From positions 9,102,043 to 9,166,042 of the forward strand of contig CM077155.1 of the NCBI GenBank assembly GCA_039583875.1: DNA of 64,000 nt. The letters run 5' to 3'. A program made the position numbers and the translations under genes. Below are positions 45,217 to 57,178 of this stretch, in pieces (positions within the stretch are counted from its first letter, which is position 1; the number at the start of each line of letters is the position of its first letter). This DNA comes from Platanthera guangdongensis (taxonomy: Eukaryota; Streptophyta; Magnoliopsida; Asparagales; Orchidaceae). The notes beneath the pieces were generated by a model. It had not been told where the DNA came from. It made no database searches and saw only the letters and a list, made by a program, of their open reading frames with translations.

Positions 45217-48200
45217 TGTAACATCCCATTTCCAACTAGACCCCTAAGAGTAGTTTTGGCCATGACTAGGTCATGACAAAACCCTAGGAAGCCAGAAATG
45301 GGCCAAGAGATAGGGGACAGAATGTGGAAGATCATCATAGTCTGCAAATAGTAGAACTCTAAGCATGGTTTAGGATGACCATGGGCCACACCCTAACCCC
45401 AAGACCCTACCACAACGCCCCTAATACCTTGGGAGGACCATTAGAGCCAAAAGGACCCATTAGGGTCAACCCAAGAGTCTCAGTTGACCAAGGTCAACCC
45501 TAGCCCTAAATGGGTCAAACTAGCCTACTTAGGGTCAATTGTCCTACTCCTAGCCTAGAGGACCCCACCTATGCCCTCTTAACCCTAAAGTGAGGTCAAT
45601 GGGCCACTAAAGACACATTGGGGTCAGCCCTAGAGGCCAGGTTGACCCAAGTCAACTCAAGCCCCTAATCTGGTCAAAGTACCCTTACTAAGGGTATGTG
45701 ACCTCCAAAGTACAGGGTAACCCTACATAACCCTACCTAGACCCTAAGGGAAGCCAATGGGTCACCCAGGACCCATAGGGGTCAACCCAATTGGTCATGT
45801 TGACCCAAGTCAACTCTAGCCCTAAAATGGTCAAGGTGCCCTTACCAAGGGACATGTGACCCCCAAGATGCCCAACCAACCCTACGCAAGTCTTTCTAGA
45901 CCTCAAGGGAGTCCAATGGGTCACCAAGGACCCATTTGGGTTAACTCAAATGGTCATGTTGACCAAGGTCAACTCTATTCTAGTGTTAGGTCAAATTAGC
46001 CTAAATGGGCTAACCCAAGCTCAAACCCATTTCCCCCACTTGGGCTAACCTCATTTTATTATTAATATGAGTTAGTGGGCTGCCAATAGGCTGGAGGAGA
46101 GATTAAAATTCGGCCATGGTGAGTAGGAGAGAGAAAGCTCCATTTTTCTCTTTAATGGAGGAGAGAGAAAGTGAGAAAAGAGGCCATTCATGGCCAAGGG
46201 AGATCAAGGGCCTCTCCAATTGATTCCAAAGGCTGAATACATTCCCCCTCATCAGTTTTAAGGAGTTTAATAGCCATGGCCAGCCATTCAAGGTGGCTGA
46301 AATCAATTCCTCCAATAGGGAAGAGAGAGAAAGAAGAAAGAGAAGGCCATTCATGGTGGGGAAGGTGAATCACCCCTTCATTCTTCACCAATTAATTAGT
46401 ATTCATCTCCCCTATCAGTTTTGAGGAGTTTCCAAATGAATTGGGACAAAGGGGAGGTGAATTTCCATGGGTTTTCTCCAAAACCGAAATTCCAATTCAT
46501 GACCATTAATGGATTTGAAGCCATGACCCTCCCTCTCCCCCAACCCATTTGATGCTTTTAAAAGCTTCCCTGGGCCAAGAGGTATCGTTTCCACCCTTCA
46601 CCTAAAGAAACCGGGTGGTTTGGTAGTGAAGTTGCAAGCTTCGGAAAGCTCCACCACCGGCCATGGCGCACCGCCACCACACTCGACGACAAGCTCGGTT
46701 AAAGGTCCTCCTCTACTCCTTCCGTGGGTAGATCTTAGGAATCGTTTAGGACAAAAATCGGACTCAATTGAGCCGATCCAAGTTTTCATTTTCACGGTTT
46801 TTCCAAAAAAAAAAATGGTGGTCGGGTTCGCCGGAAACCACCCCTCCGGCGGCCGTGCCGCCGCCCGGCGATAGCCCCCACCTCAACGAAGGTGGTGGCG
46901 GTGGTGGCCGGCCAGGGAGGTGACCGTGTGGCCGGGAAATGCACTTGGAATAAGCTCCAGGTTCGGCCAATCATGGCCCTTGGCTGGAGGAAGAAGATGA
47001 CCAGGAGCCCCACGATTTGCTTTAAGATTCGTGCAGCATCATTTCTTTTATTTAATTTTGATTTCTGAATTTTCTGTCCTGTTTTCTGGGCTGTTTTGCA
47101 TTAATTATTAAAAATACTTAGGCCCACCTGGTGGGAAAACGGTCAATATGAAAGTTGTAGACCTATGGGTCTACTGTAATACAAAATTGATTTGGACCAA
47201 TGTGGCCATGTGGTTGGACCAGGGCACCCATTTTGGTGGGACCTGTACCTAGGGCTGACTTGAGATTCAAATGGATGCCCACCCTTCATCCCTTGTCCAA
47301 ATTGGCTGAAATTTGTACAGAGGATCATTCTTATCTATACCTAGGGCCTGTCCAAAAATGGGAAATTTTGGAGAAACTATTTCTATAGTTTTTATAAAAA
47401 TTTAATAATCCATAAATAAATTAAATAGGTGTCCTAAACATCTCCAAACACTCCCAAATTTTGGTGAGTGGTCCCTGGGTTCATGTTAGGTATCTGTATA
47501 AAATTTCATTTGATTTGGATGTGTTTTGAATAGGTTTTGACTCAACCCTAACTATACATTAAAAAGGGCATTTTGGTCAAAAGGTGCACTTTTGATTTTG
47601 AGTGACCAAATCACCTCAAAAGAGGTTGAAATTTGGGCCACTGACTTGCTATGGCACTTATCACCTCCCCATGGAATATGGGATAGAGAGGAATAGATTT
47701 GCCCTAAGTTCCTAGGTCAAACCCTAAGGAGGGACCCTTTGGCCTTGTGAAGGGCATGAGTCCTAAACACCTTGGATGAACACCAAATTTTGCAAGGAGG
47801 TTCCTAGGATATATAAAACCCTCTGGTAAAAATATTAGCAAATTGTGAAAATGGTAGGGCCCCCAAAACCCTAACCCTAGCTTAGGTCCTAAAACTTGTA
47901 GTGTATGGTTAGGTTAGCTAAACATCTTGAAACTTAACCAAATTTGGATAGTGAGAGGATTAGGGTATTTGAAATCTCTGATAATTTACTTGAGGAATTT
48001 GATCAATATTTGTAGTACTTTATTTGTTAATTACCAAAAGGCCCAAAATGACGTTTGATTTTATTATGGATGTTATGTGCTTTAAAATATGATGAAACTT
48101 GGTCAGAGGTTATTATAGTTCTAGTTGATCATCTCTGAATTTTATCACAATTTTCAATTAACTTTATTTGGTACTTCCTTCATTAATTTCAGAAAGGGGC

Positions 48201-50366
48201 TTTGGTAAGGAAAATTCATTATGGTTGATATATCTGTTTAAAAATCATGAGGCTTAGGTTTTGAGGTATTTAGGCCAAAAAGTACTTGTATAAATTTATT
48301 TATAATTTTTAGAGGTCTGTTTTTAGAACTTTCTTTACAAGGCCATATTTTTGAGAATAGCATAATTAATTAATTTGGGCAATAATTCTTTCAAACAAAT
48401 TATGAAAGTTTACATAGAGGTTTTATATGCCCTTACATTCATCCGGGAATTTTCTCTGAATTGTTGGAAGTATTTTCATTGTAAATCCCCTTTTTATGAA
48501 TTATTTTGGAATAAATTGGAAATACTATTTAAGGGCTAAAATCTTGCTGGAAAATTTGGATCTTCTGGATTTTTAGATGATTACCCATCTTGCATTTATC
48601 ATAATTTTAGTGGAGCTTTATATTGCTTAAATCTAGTACTTCATGTTCAACCTTGGAACTTTTGGCTTTTAAAATAGATAAATAAATTAGTATTTAAATC
48701 ATAAAAATTAGGAAATTGTGGATTCAGTCTACATATGCCCATATGGACTACTAATAATTTTTATATGAGCATTGGATGATCATATGACATACTTCCCTTT
48801 TTACGGGTCATATAGCTTAAGTGGGCTGCATTTAGTAATACTGCAGAAAAGCAGTTGGGACATGAATTAGGGCACATGTGATGGGTCTTGATTGGTTTGC
48901 TGGAAGGATAAATAGATTTAGGTGCATCTTGGAAGATAAGTGAGTAGGGTGTTATTTTGTCTGGGGTTTAGAGGCGCTCGGGTCCGACGAAAGATCATCC
49001 TCCCCGAGGTGAGTGGAGTCAAATCACCCTAGGATTAGCTTATCGGAACATGAGAAAATAATGGGTAAGGGAATCAACCAATAATAAATAAGTACCTTGT
49101 GAAAGGGAACGCTGGGCGTAATCCCAACACAGTTTCCAGTGCCCCTTGAGAGCCCTTCACAGGGAATACCAGGGGCAGTCCTGGGTTAACGTAAACTGTT
49201 TTAACAAGCTGAAAAGAGTAACTTAGTAATTAGGGTTGCACACTCCACAACACTGATGGCACCAGAGGTTGGTTAGGAGCTTCGGCTCGGATGGTTAAAA
49301 GGCGGACTTTGGGTCCGGGGAGCTTCGGCTCGATTGCTTGAGTCGGACGTGTTGGTCCGGGGAGCTTCGGCTCGATTCTTGATTACGCTAATTTGCATGT
49401 GCATAACAGGAAGGGTAATTAAGGTGGTGGGTCTTCGGTATTGGAGGGTCGATGCACCGACGCCAGTACGTTGACTCGGCAAGTGTGGTTAGCCTTAACC
49501 TTGACACCTAAAGTATAAGTGGAATGAGACGCTTATACATTAGGACCTGCAAAACGACCCCTTGGTCTATAAGCTTGTGTGGGCAAGTTTATAAATTAAG
49601 GTTAATTTTGATATATATCTCCACTGTTATTGATAACCGACACCCCAACGTATAAATTGGTATGAGACTTTTTATACGATGGGAGCCTTGCAGAAGACCC
49701 CTTGGCTTATGTGTTTTCACATAAGTAAAGGTTACTTTTCATATATAAGCTTATTGTCTTATTATGCTATATAATTTGCTAGTATAGGTCCACTTCCATC
49801 TGCTTTTGATTATTCTCCACCATTAAGTCCTCCCCTTTCATCCTCTCCGCTCGGTGCTTAGGAGCCATGGGGGAAGGGGCGGGGGATGATAGGACTTAGT
49901 CTTTTAGACTAACGGTTTTCGAACCGCATCATTTAGGGGATCGTGGAGACCAGCATGGAGGAGCAGCCCCAGAGACCGGTGCGCTTGGAGGTGGGGCAGT
50001 CTAGCTCCGGAGTTCATACAGCCGGGACCGTGAGTCTCGACCTTGAGTAGTTTTCTACTTTTGTTTCTGCATGAGAGATCTTGTAGTGAGGTTATGATGT
50101 ACCGGGCATAAGCCCGTTTTTGCTACTCTGATGTTATTTTCTGTGGACACTCCCTTCGTGGAGTTATATTTATTATGTCATGTGATTCTCTGTGGACAGA
50201 TAGTTTCCATTTTACTTCATTATGCTACTTTTCTGTGATCGAATTGGCCGGCAGAATCGGCGCTTTGTGGTGATGACCCTTCAGGGCGTGAAGGAGTCAC
50301 CGCAAAACGGCGGTTCTGGGCCTAAGACCCCGGTGTCGAAAAAGAAAAAAAAAGGGGGGTCTTACA
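45217..50366. mobile_element. solo LTR of a Ty3/gypsy element, 5150 bp
   Basis: Starts TGTAACATCCC and ends GGGGTCTTACA, with CCTTG duplicated at 45212-45216 and 50367-50371. No PBS, PPT or pol sequence and no internal second copy of its ends were seen, so I call it a solo LTR left by LTR-LTR recombination. The TGTAACATCCC start and TTACA end are usual for Tekay-type gypsy LTRs (inference). Embedded: a 158-bp degenerate tandem repeat at 45440-46020 and GC-rich 5' leader-like sequence near 46600-47000. Confidence 0.85.
45440..46020. repeat. degenerate 158-bp tandem repeat in the solo LTR
   Basis: About four units; the phrase CAATGGG starts at 45597, 45755 and 45914. Each unit holds GGTCAACC and GTTGACC words that can pair. 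Confidence 0.75.
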
Positions 50367-50435
50367 CCTTGATGTATATCATGAGTAGGGTGTGGCTTCT
50401 CCAAATCTGCTACACATTTTCCAATGTACCCAACA

Positions 50436-50450
50436 ATCTCCCCCTATTTG
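50436..50450 (-). promoter_or_regulatory. polypurine tract of copia C
   Basis: CAAATAGGGGGAGAT on the - strand, directly before the 3' LTR. Confidence 0.9.
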
Positions 50451-50699
50451 GAGAAGTCATAACCCTTAGTCAAAGATATATAACATTCATAACAAATACT
50501 CAATATGATGTATAACAGTATTATATGACAGGGTAAATACTAAACAAAACATGTATAAACAATCTTCTCAGAATAACAATGTAATAGATTGAACATTAAA
50601 CATTATTTTGTTACAACTTCCAATAGTTTCATTAATCAAAAGTTTACATAGATTTTAATGCAAATGATTACAAAGTTGTAAACTTAAGAGAATTCTATT

Positions 50700-52012
50700 C
50701 TATGGCTGCTCTGGCTCCTTGATGACAATGCCCTTTCCAGATTGAATCTTGGCTTGAACTGGAGCATCAGAGTCATCAGCAGGCTTCTTGCCCTTAAGAT
50801 CTTTCTTCTTCTGTTCTTCAGCCCTTATCTTTTGTCTCTCAAAATAATGATAAGGCTTAGGGAAATACTTGCTAAGCTCCTGTGCATTAGGAGGTAGCTT
50901 CCCAAGTTTAGCCTTCCTTCTGTACTGAACTATGGCCTCTTGCCTAGCTTCATGTTTGCTCCACTCTTGCGCAGAATACCATTTGCCCCTTTATAGGATA
51001 TTATCCTTTACAGCCTTCCAAGCAGTTAGTATAATATTTCTAGAATTTGGGCTCCACTGCTCAAAATCTGGCCTTAACTCAGCCTGTTCTCTGAACCTCT
51101 TCTTGGATAATTGAGCTTCTTGCTCTTTTAATACTGCCTCGGGCACAGGTTGTACTACTTTTTCAATGATCACACTTTGAGCACCTTCTGGAGGGCTATA
51201 CATAGATTGTATCTCTTGATGTATCATTTCAAAATCTGCTGGAGGGTAGATCACTTGAGCCACTTCAGCTTGCTCACCTCCAAAAACAGCAGGATGTATA
51301 CCTGATTCAGCAACATTATCATCATCACACAAAAGTGGATATCCAAGGGTATCTCTGATGTTGTTTGAAATCCATTTAGCATGGTCAGAGCTTGTTTTGA
51401 CTAATACCCTCTCCCCCTTTATGACTTCTCTTTCTATATGATCCCTAAGATCATCCTTCTGAAATCTGATCTGAGCATTCAGATAGTTAACATCATCTTT
51501 ATAAAAAGGTTTTAACTTTTGGAGCTGTGCAGTAATAGCCTTTTGAGAATCTTCAATGGTAGTTGTAACAGCAGTTAGGCTTTCTTGTAATTGCTTATCA
51601 AATTCTTCTTTGCCAGTAGCACTTACTGCAGTCTGTGCAGTAGCTATATTTTCATTTCAGTGACAATCACATTATGTGATTCAGTCAAGTTTTCATTCAT
51701 TCTTATTTGATTTTCTAAGACATAGCCCTGCTTAACTGCTATGTCATCAACCTGTGTCTTGATCTTCTCTTGGTGAGTGGCTAGGTAAACCACTGCATTA
51801 CCTCCTTTATGAAAATAGTCAGTCATTTCCTTCTTATTTTGATTTACTTCAAATCTATTAGATTTTATATCTTGAGCTAGATCAAATTGAAGTGATTTAT
51901 GTGCTTCATCCATATATTTTTCTAAAGCCTTCCTTTACTCATCCATCTCGATCTGCAAAGTCACCAACAAAGAGCTGTAATCAGCTGTTGGGGCAGGCTG
52001 AGGAGTAATTAT
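50700..52012 (-). pseudogene. C-terminal part of the extra ORF of copia C, broken
   Basis: Continues the 494-codon frame after its stop at 52013-52015. The segment 51913-51644 is strongly heptad-like (KSLQFDLAQDIKSNRFEV onward). A frameshift near 51645 leads to a further helical region, and the segment 51332-50991 has the RPDFEQWSP block shared with element D. The tail to about 50700 has YFPKPYHYFERQ and a Lys-rich end. Coiled-coil content is high; no function is known. Confidence 0.65.
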
Positions 52013-53497
52013 TTACAGAGCCTTCTTGTAGGTCTGGCTTCTCCTTTTGAAGACCTGTAGCTTTCTTTTCTTGGCTCTAGCATCCTCTTCATCCTCTGAA
52101 GTAGAAGTACTGGCAATGTCTACTCTATCTGTAGGACTAGGATGCAAGTCCTGTGTAGTCTTAGATAACTCCCCCTGCACCCTTTTCTCCTCATTCTCAT
52201 TTCTTGCAGTTTCCTCATGAAACTCTACATGATCCCCCTCAAGATTAACTTTCTCCCCCTTAAAAGCTGCTTTCTCTCCCTCAAAATCTGTCTGTAGTAA
52301 ATCAGGGAACAGCTCTTCTAGAGTAAACTCCTGTTGAGTATGGACTGGAGAATCTCTTATCTCAGGAGCATTATCAGCAACTGATGTGTCTTCCATGACA
52401 AAATCTTGTGGTTGACTATGTAACTGAGTTTGCTGATCAACATCAATTAAAGATTCAGTCAATACTTCATCCTCAATTTGAAAAATTGATTGATTAACTT
52501 CATTGATTACCTCAAGAATGGTTTGTGTTGCCCTTTCACTGTCCAAGTGAGTTGGCTCATCTACATGAAGAGGCTCCCCCTGGAGTGGATCCAGGTGAAT
52601 GGGGCTAGCAGATGGTAGCTCCCCCTGCCTCTGTGCATCTTCATTTCTTGCTGGTGACTGTCCAGCATGTCCAGCCTCTCCATCATTAGAACTAAAAACA
52701 ATTTGCTCCTCTGAGCTACTGGATGATTCAGGAGCCACTATGGCTTTCTTCTTCTTCTTCTGAGGTGTTTCCTTCTCTGGTGTAGGCATGTCTTTAGTTA
52801 ACACCCTATCCCATCTTGCGATTATTCTGATGTCCATTTTCCTCATGTGGTTTATCTTAGAACCAGCAGCTTGGTTTATGACTTCTGGAATACTTCCAGC
52901 CAAGAACAAACTCATAATCCTACCCAGATTGGGCTTCTTCAGACTTTCCTTAATCTTGTCAAACATCATTGCTGACCAATCAGTTTTGAGTTTTAAAATG
53001 ATCCTTGTCATTAAACTGAACATGTGAGCTGATATTCTATCATGCCCACCTGGCTTGCTCAGAATTACCTTTCCTACCACTTCAGATAAAACTTTTCCTT
53101 GCATGTTCATGCCTTTCCTGTTAAAGACTGACCCAATCTTCAAGTTCGAATCTAGGCCACACCATTGCAGTGCCTCCCTTATCTTTGATGCAGGTACATC
53201 TTCCTCTGCTTTAGTTATAGGTAGATGTAGAACTTTTCTTAGACTTTTCTGGGTGACTTTCACCTTAACTCCATGGACTTTGGATTTAATCTTAAGACCA
53301 GTTGCATCAAGGGTAGCTGCATTAAAGAATTCGAGGACCTCCATCTTCCAAATCTTCATTGGCTCTGACACTAGATACTCCAACCCAGTCTCTGTAACTA
53401 GGGTTACAACAACTTGAATTTCTGGTTCCGCGTCGTCAAAGGCATGTCGCACTAGCTCATAACCTTCATTGATGTTCTCTTCTAGCTTGGGCGCCAT
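52013..53497 (-). CDS. 3' extra ORF of copia C, 494 codons, open
   Basis: The longest undamaged frame specific to this position, from an ATG at 53495-53497 in a plant-like start context (AAACCCTAATGGCG) to a stop at 52013. The N-terminal 250 residues form a compact mixed domain with VTETGLEYLVSEPMKIWKME and KSLRKVLHLPITKAEEDVP blocks; such domains are annotated as putative plant transposon protein in related ORFs (from memory, unverified). The rest is acidic, Ser/Gln-rich, with TPEKETPQKKKKKA at the domain end. There is no signal peptide and no convincing membrane segment, so an envelope role is not supported by sequence. A TATA box lies about 100 bp upstream. The frame may originally have continued past 52013 into the coiled-coil part. 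Confidence 0.75.
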   Translation of the reverse strand: MAPKLEENINEGYELVRHAFDDAEPEIQVVVTLVTETGLEYLVSEPMKIWKMEVLEFFNAATLDATGLKIKSKVHGVKVKVTQKSLRKVLHLPITKAEEDVPASKIREALQWCGLDSNLKIGSVFNRKGMNMQGKVLSEVVGKVILSKPGGHDRISAHMFSLMTRIILKLKTDWSAMMFDKIKESLKKPNLGRIMSLFLAGSIPEVINQAAGSKINHMRKMDIRIIARWDRVLTKDMPTPEKETPQKKKKKAIVAPESSSSSEEQIVFSSNDGEAGHAGQSPARNEDAQRQGELPSASPIHLDPLQGEPLHVDEPTHLDSERATQTILEVINEVNQSIFQIEDEVLTESLIDVDQQTQLHSQPQDFVMEDTSVADNAPEIRDSPVHTQQEFTLEELFPDLLQTDFEGEKAAFKGEKVNLEGDHVEFHEETARNENEEKRVQGELSKTTQDLHPSPTDRVDIASTSTSEDEEDARAKKRKLQVFKRRSQTYKKAL

Positions 53498-53519
53498 TAG
53501 GGTTTGGAGAAATTTTTAA

Positions 53520-53975
53520 TTTAGAGAAGAGAGATGTCGACACACAAGTTTGGTCTCGAAACTATGTTGAGCGTGTTGACAAACAATGGTGAAGAACTAT
53601 TTATACCTTTCTAAAATCGAAGGTGAAAAGGCGCGTCAAAATACGCTAAATGTGTCGACACTGTTGAAAAGTGTCGACACTTACTTCTAATGTCTCGACA
53701 ACTATATGTCGATACAAATATAATCGACAGAATATATGTGTCGACACCTAAACATCTGCGCTCGACGATTAGTCTATACTTCACTCGACGAAATTAGAGT
53801 TAAGTCTAAGTGTTGACACCGCCCTGGATGTGTAGACACTTACTCTGCATGTGTCGACACCATTTCACTGAAGTATCGACACAGACTTCCTAGAAGTGTC
53901 GACACCATTTCTCTGGAATGTCGACACCACTTCTATATGTCGACACAGAAAACTCCTTGTGTCGACACCATTTTA
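53520..53975. repeat. internal GTGTCGACAC array ahead of the extra ORF of copia C
   Basis: About 15 copies of the LTR-type word or close variants between the pol stop (53996) and the extra ORF start. Two A-type CTCGACGA words occur near 53760-53790. Confidence 0.9.
53598..53605 (-). promoter_or_regulatory. candidate internal promoter TATA box, extra ORF of copia C
   Basis: TATAAATA on the - strand, about 100 bp upstream of the ATG at 53497. Most palindromes lie further upstream of it, in the same order as in the LTR. Confidence 0.55.
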
Positions 53976-53995
53976 CTTAGCCAATTTTTTTAAAA

Positions 53996-55429
53996 CTATT
54001 CTAAGTTCAACATACCTAATTCAATTTTAAACTTATTGAATTTGGTTTCATCTAGGGGTTTAGTAAACATATCAGCAATCTGATTATCAGTTTTAATATA
54101 TTTTAGTGAAATATCCTAATTTTCTACATGTTCTCTAAGAAAATGATATCTAATTTCTATGTGCTTAGTCCTACTATGTGAGACAGAATTATTAGCTATA
54201 GAAATTGCACTTGTAGAATCACAAAGTAAAGGTGTTCTACTTACTTGAATACCATAGTCTACTAGCTGATGTTGAATCCACAAAAGTTGTACACAGCAGC
54301 TTCCTGCAGTAATAAATTCTGATACAGCTGTGGAGATTGCCACACTAGTCAGCTTCTTACTGCTCCAAGACACCAGTCTTCCACCTATAAATTAACATGT
54401 TCCTGTAGTACTCTTCCTATCTTCCTTGCAGCCTGCAAAATCTGCATCTGAATAACCTGTCAGTACAAAATCTCCATTCCTAGGGTACCAAAGGCCTAGA
54501 TAAGGTGTGCCCTTAAGATATCTCAAAATCCTTTTGACTGCAGTCAGATGAGATTCTTTAGGGCATGCTTGGTACCTAGCACAGATACATGTTGCATACA
54601 TGATATCTGGTCTACTAGCAGTCAAATATAATAGGGAGCCAACTATCCCTCTATACAAAGTTTCATCTACAGGTTTCCCAACATTATCTTTGCTTAGAGA
54701 CACACTTGACCTCATAGGAGTCCTCATGGTAGTGGATGATTACATACCATACTTCTTTATTAACTCTAGGGTGAACGTAGACTGGCATATGGACAAGCCA
54801 TCTTCAGTCTGTCTAACTTGCAGACCCAAGAATAACTTAAGTTCCACCATACTGCTCATTTCAAATTTTCCTTGCATAAGTTTTGCAAACTTCCTGCAAA
54901 GATTACTTTCAGTAGACCCAAATATTATGTCATCAACATATATTTGGACTAGTATAATCTTTCCTTTAGATTCCCAAAGGAATAGAGTCTTGTCTATTTT
55001 CCCCCTTGAGAATTTATTCTCAATGAGGAAACTAGACAGGGTTTCATATTAAGCCCTTGGGGCTTGTTTCAACCCATACAGTGCCTTCCTAAGTCTACAA
55101 ACATAATCAGGTTTGAGAGGATCAACAAAACCTGAGGGCTGATCTACATAGACTTCTTCCTTTAGATTTCCATTTAGGAAAGCTGACTTCACATCCATTT
55201 GGAATACCTTGAAACCTTGATATGTTGCATAAGCAAGGAACATCCTGATTGCCTCCAGTCTTGCTACTGGAGCAAAGGTTTGATCAAAATCAATACCTTC
55301 TTCCTGCATATATACTTTTGTAATAAGTCTAGCTTTATTCTTTATTATGATTCCATTCTCATCCAATTTGTTCCTGAAGATCCACTTTGTTCCAATGATA
55401 TTGTGGTCTTTGGGTTTAGGAACTAGCTT
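53996..55429 (-). pseudogene. copia C RT and RNase H, copy 1
   Basis: Same frame as the integrase upstream, interrupted only by stops. RT blocks: [39 protein letters not shown] then TAA (55049-55051) for Trp, YVDDIIFGS (about 54930), MRTPM, LLYLTASRPDI. RNase H: DADFAGCKEDRKST, then TAA (54392-54394), SWSSKK, CDSTSAI, RTKHIEIRYHF, then a stop at 54116-54118, and the end at 53996-53998. A further TAA near 54740 replaces a Glu codon. Not functional. Confidence 0.92.
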
Positions 55430-56965
55430 CTAGACCTTGCACCTCCTAAACTGATTCAGCTCCTCTTGCATGGCCTCAATCCAATGAGGGTCTAGAGCTG
55501 CTTCTTCAAACTTCTTTGGTTCCACTTGTGATAGGAAACTGGAGTAAAGAATTGTACTCAGATTCCTGCTCCTTGTTTGCACTCCTTGTCTAGGATCACT
55601 AACTATCTGATTGGCTGGATGATCCGTTAAGTGTCTATTTGCTGGAGGTAGTCTGTCTTTAGGTTGTACACCTCCAGCCTCTTCATTTAGCTGCACCTCT
55701 TGGCCTTCTTCTGCATCTAGAGAGTTTTTTACTCCCCCTAGACAGCAGCCAACATCTTCCACTTGCTGAGTTGCAGTAGAACCTTCTGTAATGGTAAGCT
55801 TGTCCATCCTATCAGTTATACCTGTAGGGCTGCAAACAATACTTGGCAATTCACAGTTAATGAGTCTTGTTTCATCAAAGACTACATGTACAGACTCTTC
55901 TACAACTTGAGTAACCAAGTTGTAGACCCTATAAGCCTTACTATTGTTGCTGTACCCAACAAAGATCCTCTCTTGAGATTTGGCAGCAAACTTGGTTAGA
56001 TAAGACTTGTCATTGTTAAGTATATAACACTTGCAACCAAAGATCCTAAAATAGGATAAATTTGGTTTTCTGACCTTCACAATCTCATAAGGAGTCTTCT
56101 TATGCCACTTGGTGATAGTAACCCTATTGATCACATGACATGCAGTATTTACTGCCTCATCCCAGAAATATTCTGGGAGAGAAGTGTCACTCAATAGGGT
56201 TCTACCAGCCTCTATCAATGTTCTATTCTTCCTTTCAGCAATACCATTTTGCTGAGGTGTTCTTGGTGAGGAAAATTCCTGAAAAATCTCAAATTCTTCA
56301 CACAGTTTTGTCATACTTTCAAACTGAAATTCAGTACCATGGTCACTTCTGATTTTGACCACTGTACTGTCCAACTCATTCTGAATTTGTTTAACAAAAC
56401 TATATAAGATACTTGGGGTTTCAAATTTTTTTCTTAGGAAGAACACCCAGGAATATCTTGAATAATCATCTACTATCACAAATGTGTAGACCTTCCTACC
56501 TAGACTGTGAACTGGCATAGGACCAAAAAGATCCATATGCAAGAGGTATAGACACCTCACCAAATCCTTGTTCTCAATGCTATGAAAGGTGGATTTGGTC
56601 TGCTTGCCTTTTTGACAAGCTGAGCATATCCCATCCTTTATACACTTAACTTGAGGATCATTCCTCACTAACTCTTTGCTAAAGAGTTGGCCAATAGTCT
56701 TGTAATTTAGATGAGCTAGCCTCTTGTGCCATTTGACACAATGAGAGACTCTCTCATCAGCTACAAGACAAATAGGAGAAACATTGTTCTCACACACAAA
56801 GTCAAGATAGTAAACATTCCTTTTTCTATAACCTGTTAAAATGATCTTTCGATCACTTGACATTTTGATATGATAAACATTCTTGATAAATGAGATGTCA
56901 TATCCTAAATCACTCAGCTGACTTATAATAATGAGGTTGTGTTTCAAACCCTTTACATAAGCCAC
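55430..56965 (-). pseudogene. copia C integrase, copy 1 (511 codons)
   Basis: Pre-integrase zinc region (WHKRLAH and CSAC), core D at LLHMDLFGP, D at SDHGTEF, E at QQNGIAERKNRT with 35 residues between the last two, then FRIFGCKCYI and an acidic linker ending at a TAG (55430-55432) that replaces the Trp before KLVPKP. About 18 residues differ from copy 2, including EYFWDEA here for EYFWAEA. The catalytic triad is complete. The segment opens inside the protease/pre-integrase frame, so its apparent start is not a natural start. Confidence 0.9.
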
Positions 56966-57178
56966 TTGAGTAATTGTAATCTGATTACTAGAAATATTAC
57001 CAAATCACTTGATGATTCCTTTTTCTGAACCACCAAAGGTTACTTTAGGGCTATCCTTGATAGGTGTGTAGTCCTTCAGCAACCCCCTTGTTCCAGTCAT
57101 GTGTCTGGAACATCCACTGTCCAAGTACCATATAGGGGCATGGCCACTTGGACTCACCTGCAAAATAGATTACTTAAC
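56966..57178 (-). pseudogene. copia C protease, copy 1
   Basis: Active-site WYLDSGCSRHMTG at about 57135-57095. A TGA at about 57004 interrupts the frame, and the same stop is present in copy 2. Confidence 0.8.

Larger units (their letters stand above)
43399..50435 (-). repeat. 3' LTR of copia C, split by a solo LTR
   Basis: Own sequence is 43399-45216 and 50372-50435, about 1.88 kb. On the - strand it starts TGTTGGGTACATTGG and ends TTTCTTTCA. TATA box (TATATAAAGG, - strand) at 44348-44357, downstream of the GTGTCGACAC array. Confidence 0.9.

Noticed and set aside
52013..53497. Calling the extra ORF of copia C an envelope gene
   Set aside because: No signal peptide, glycoprotein features or clear membrane anchor; only its position matches env-like ORFs.
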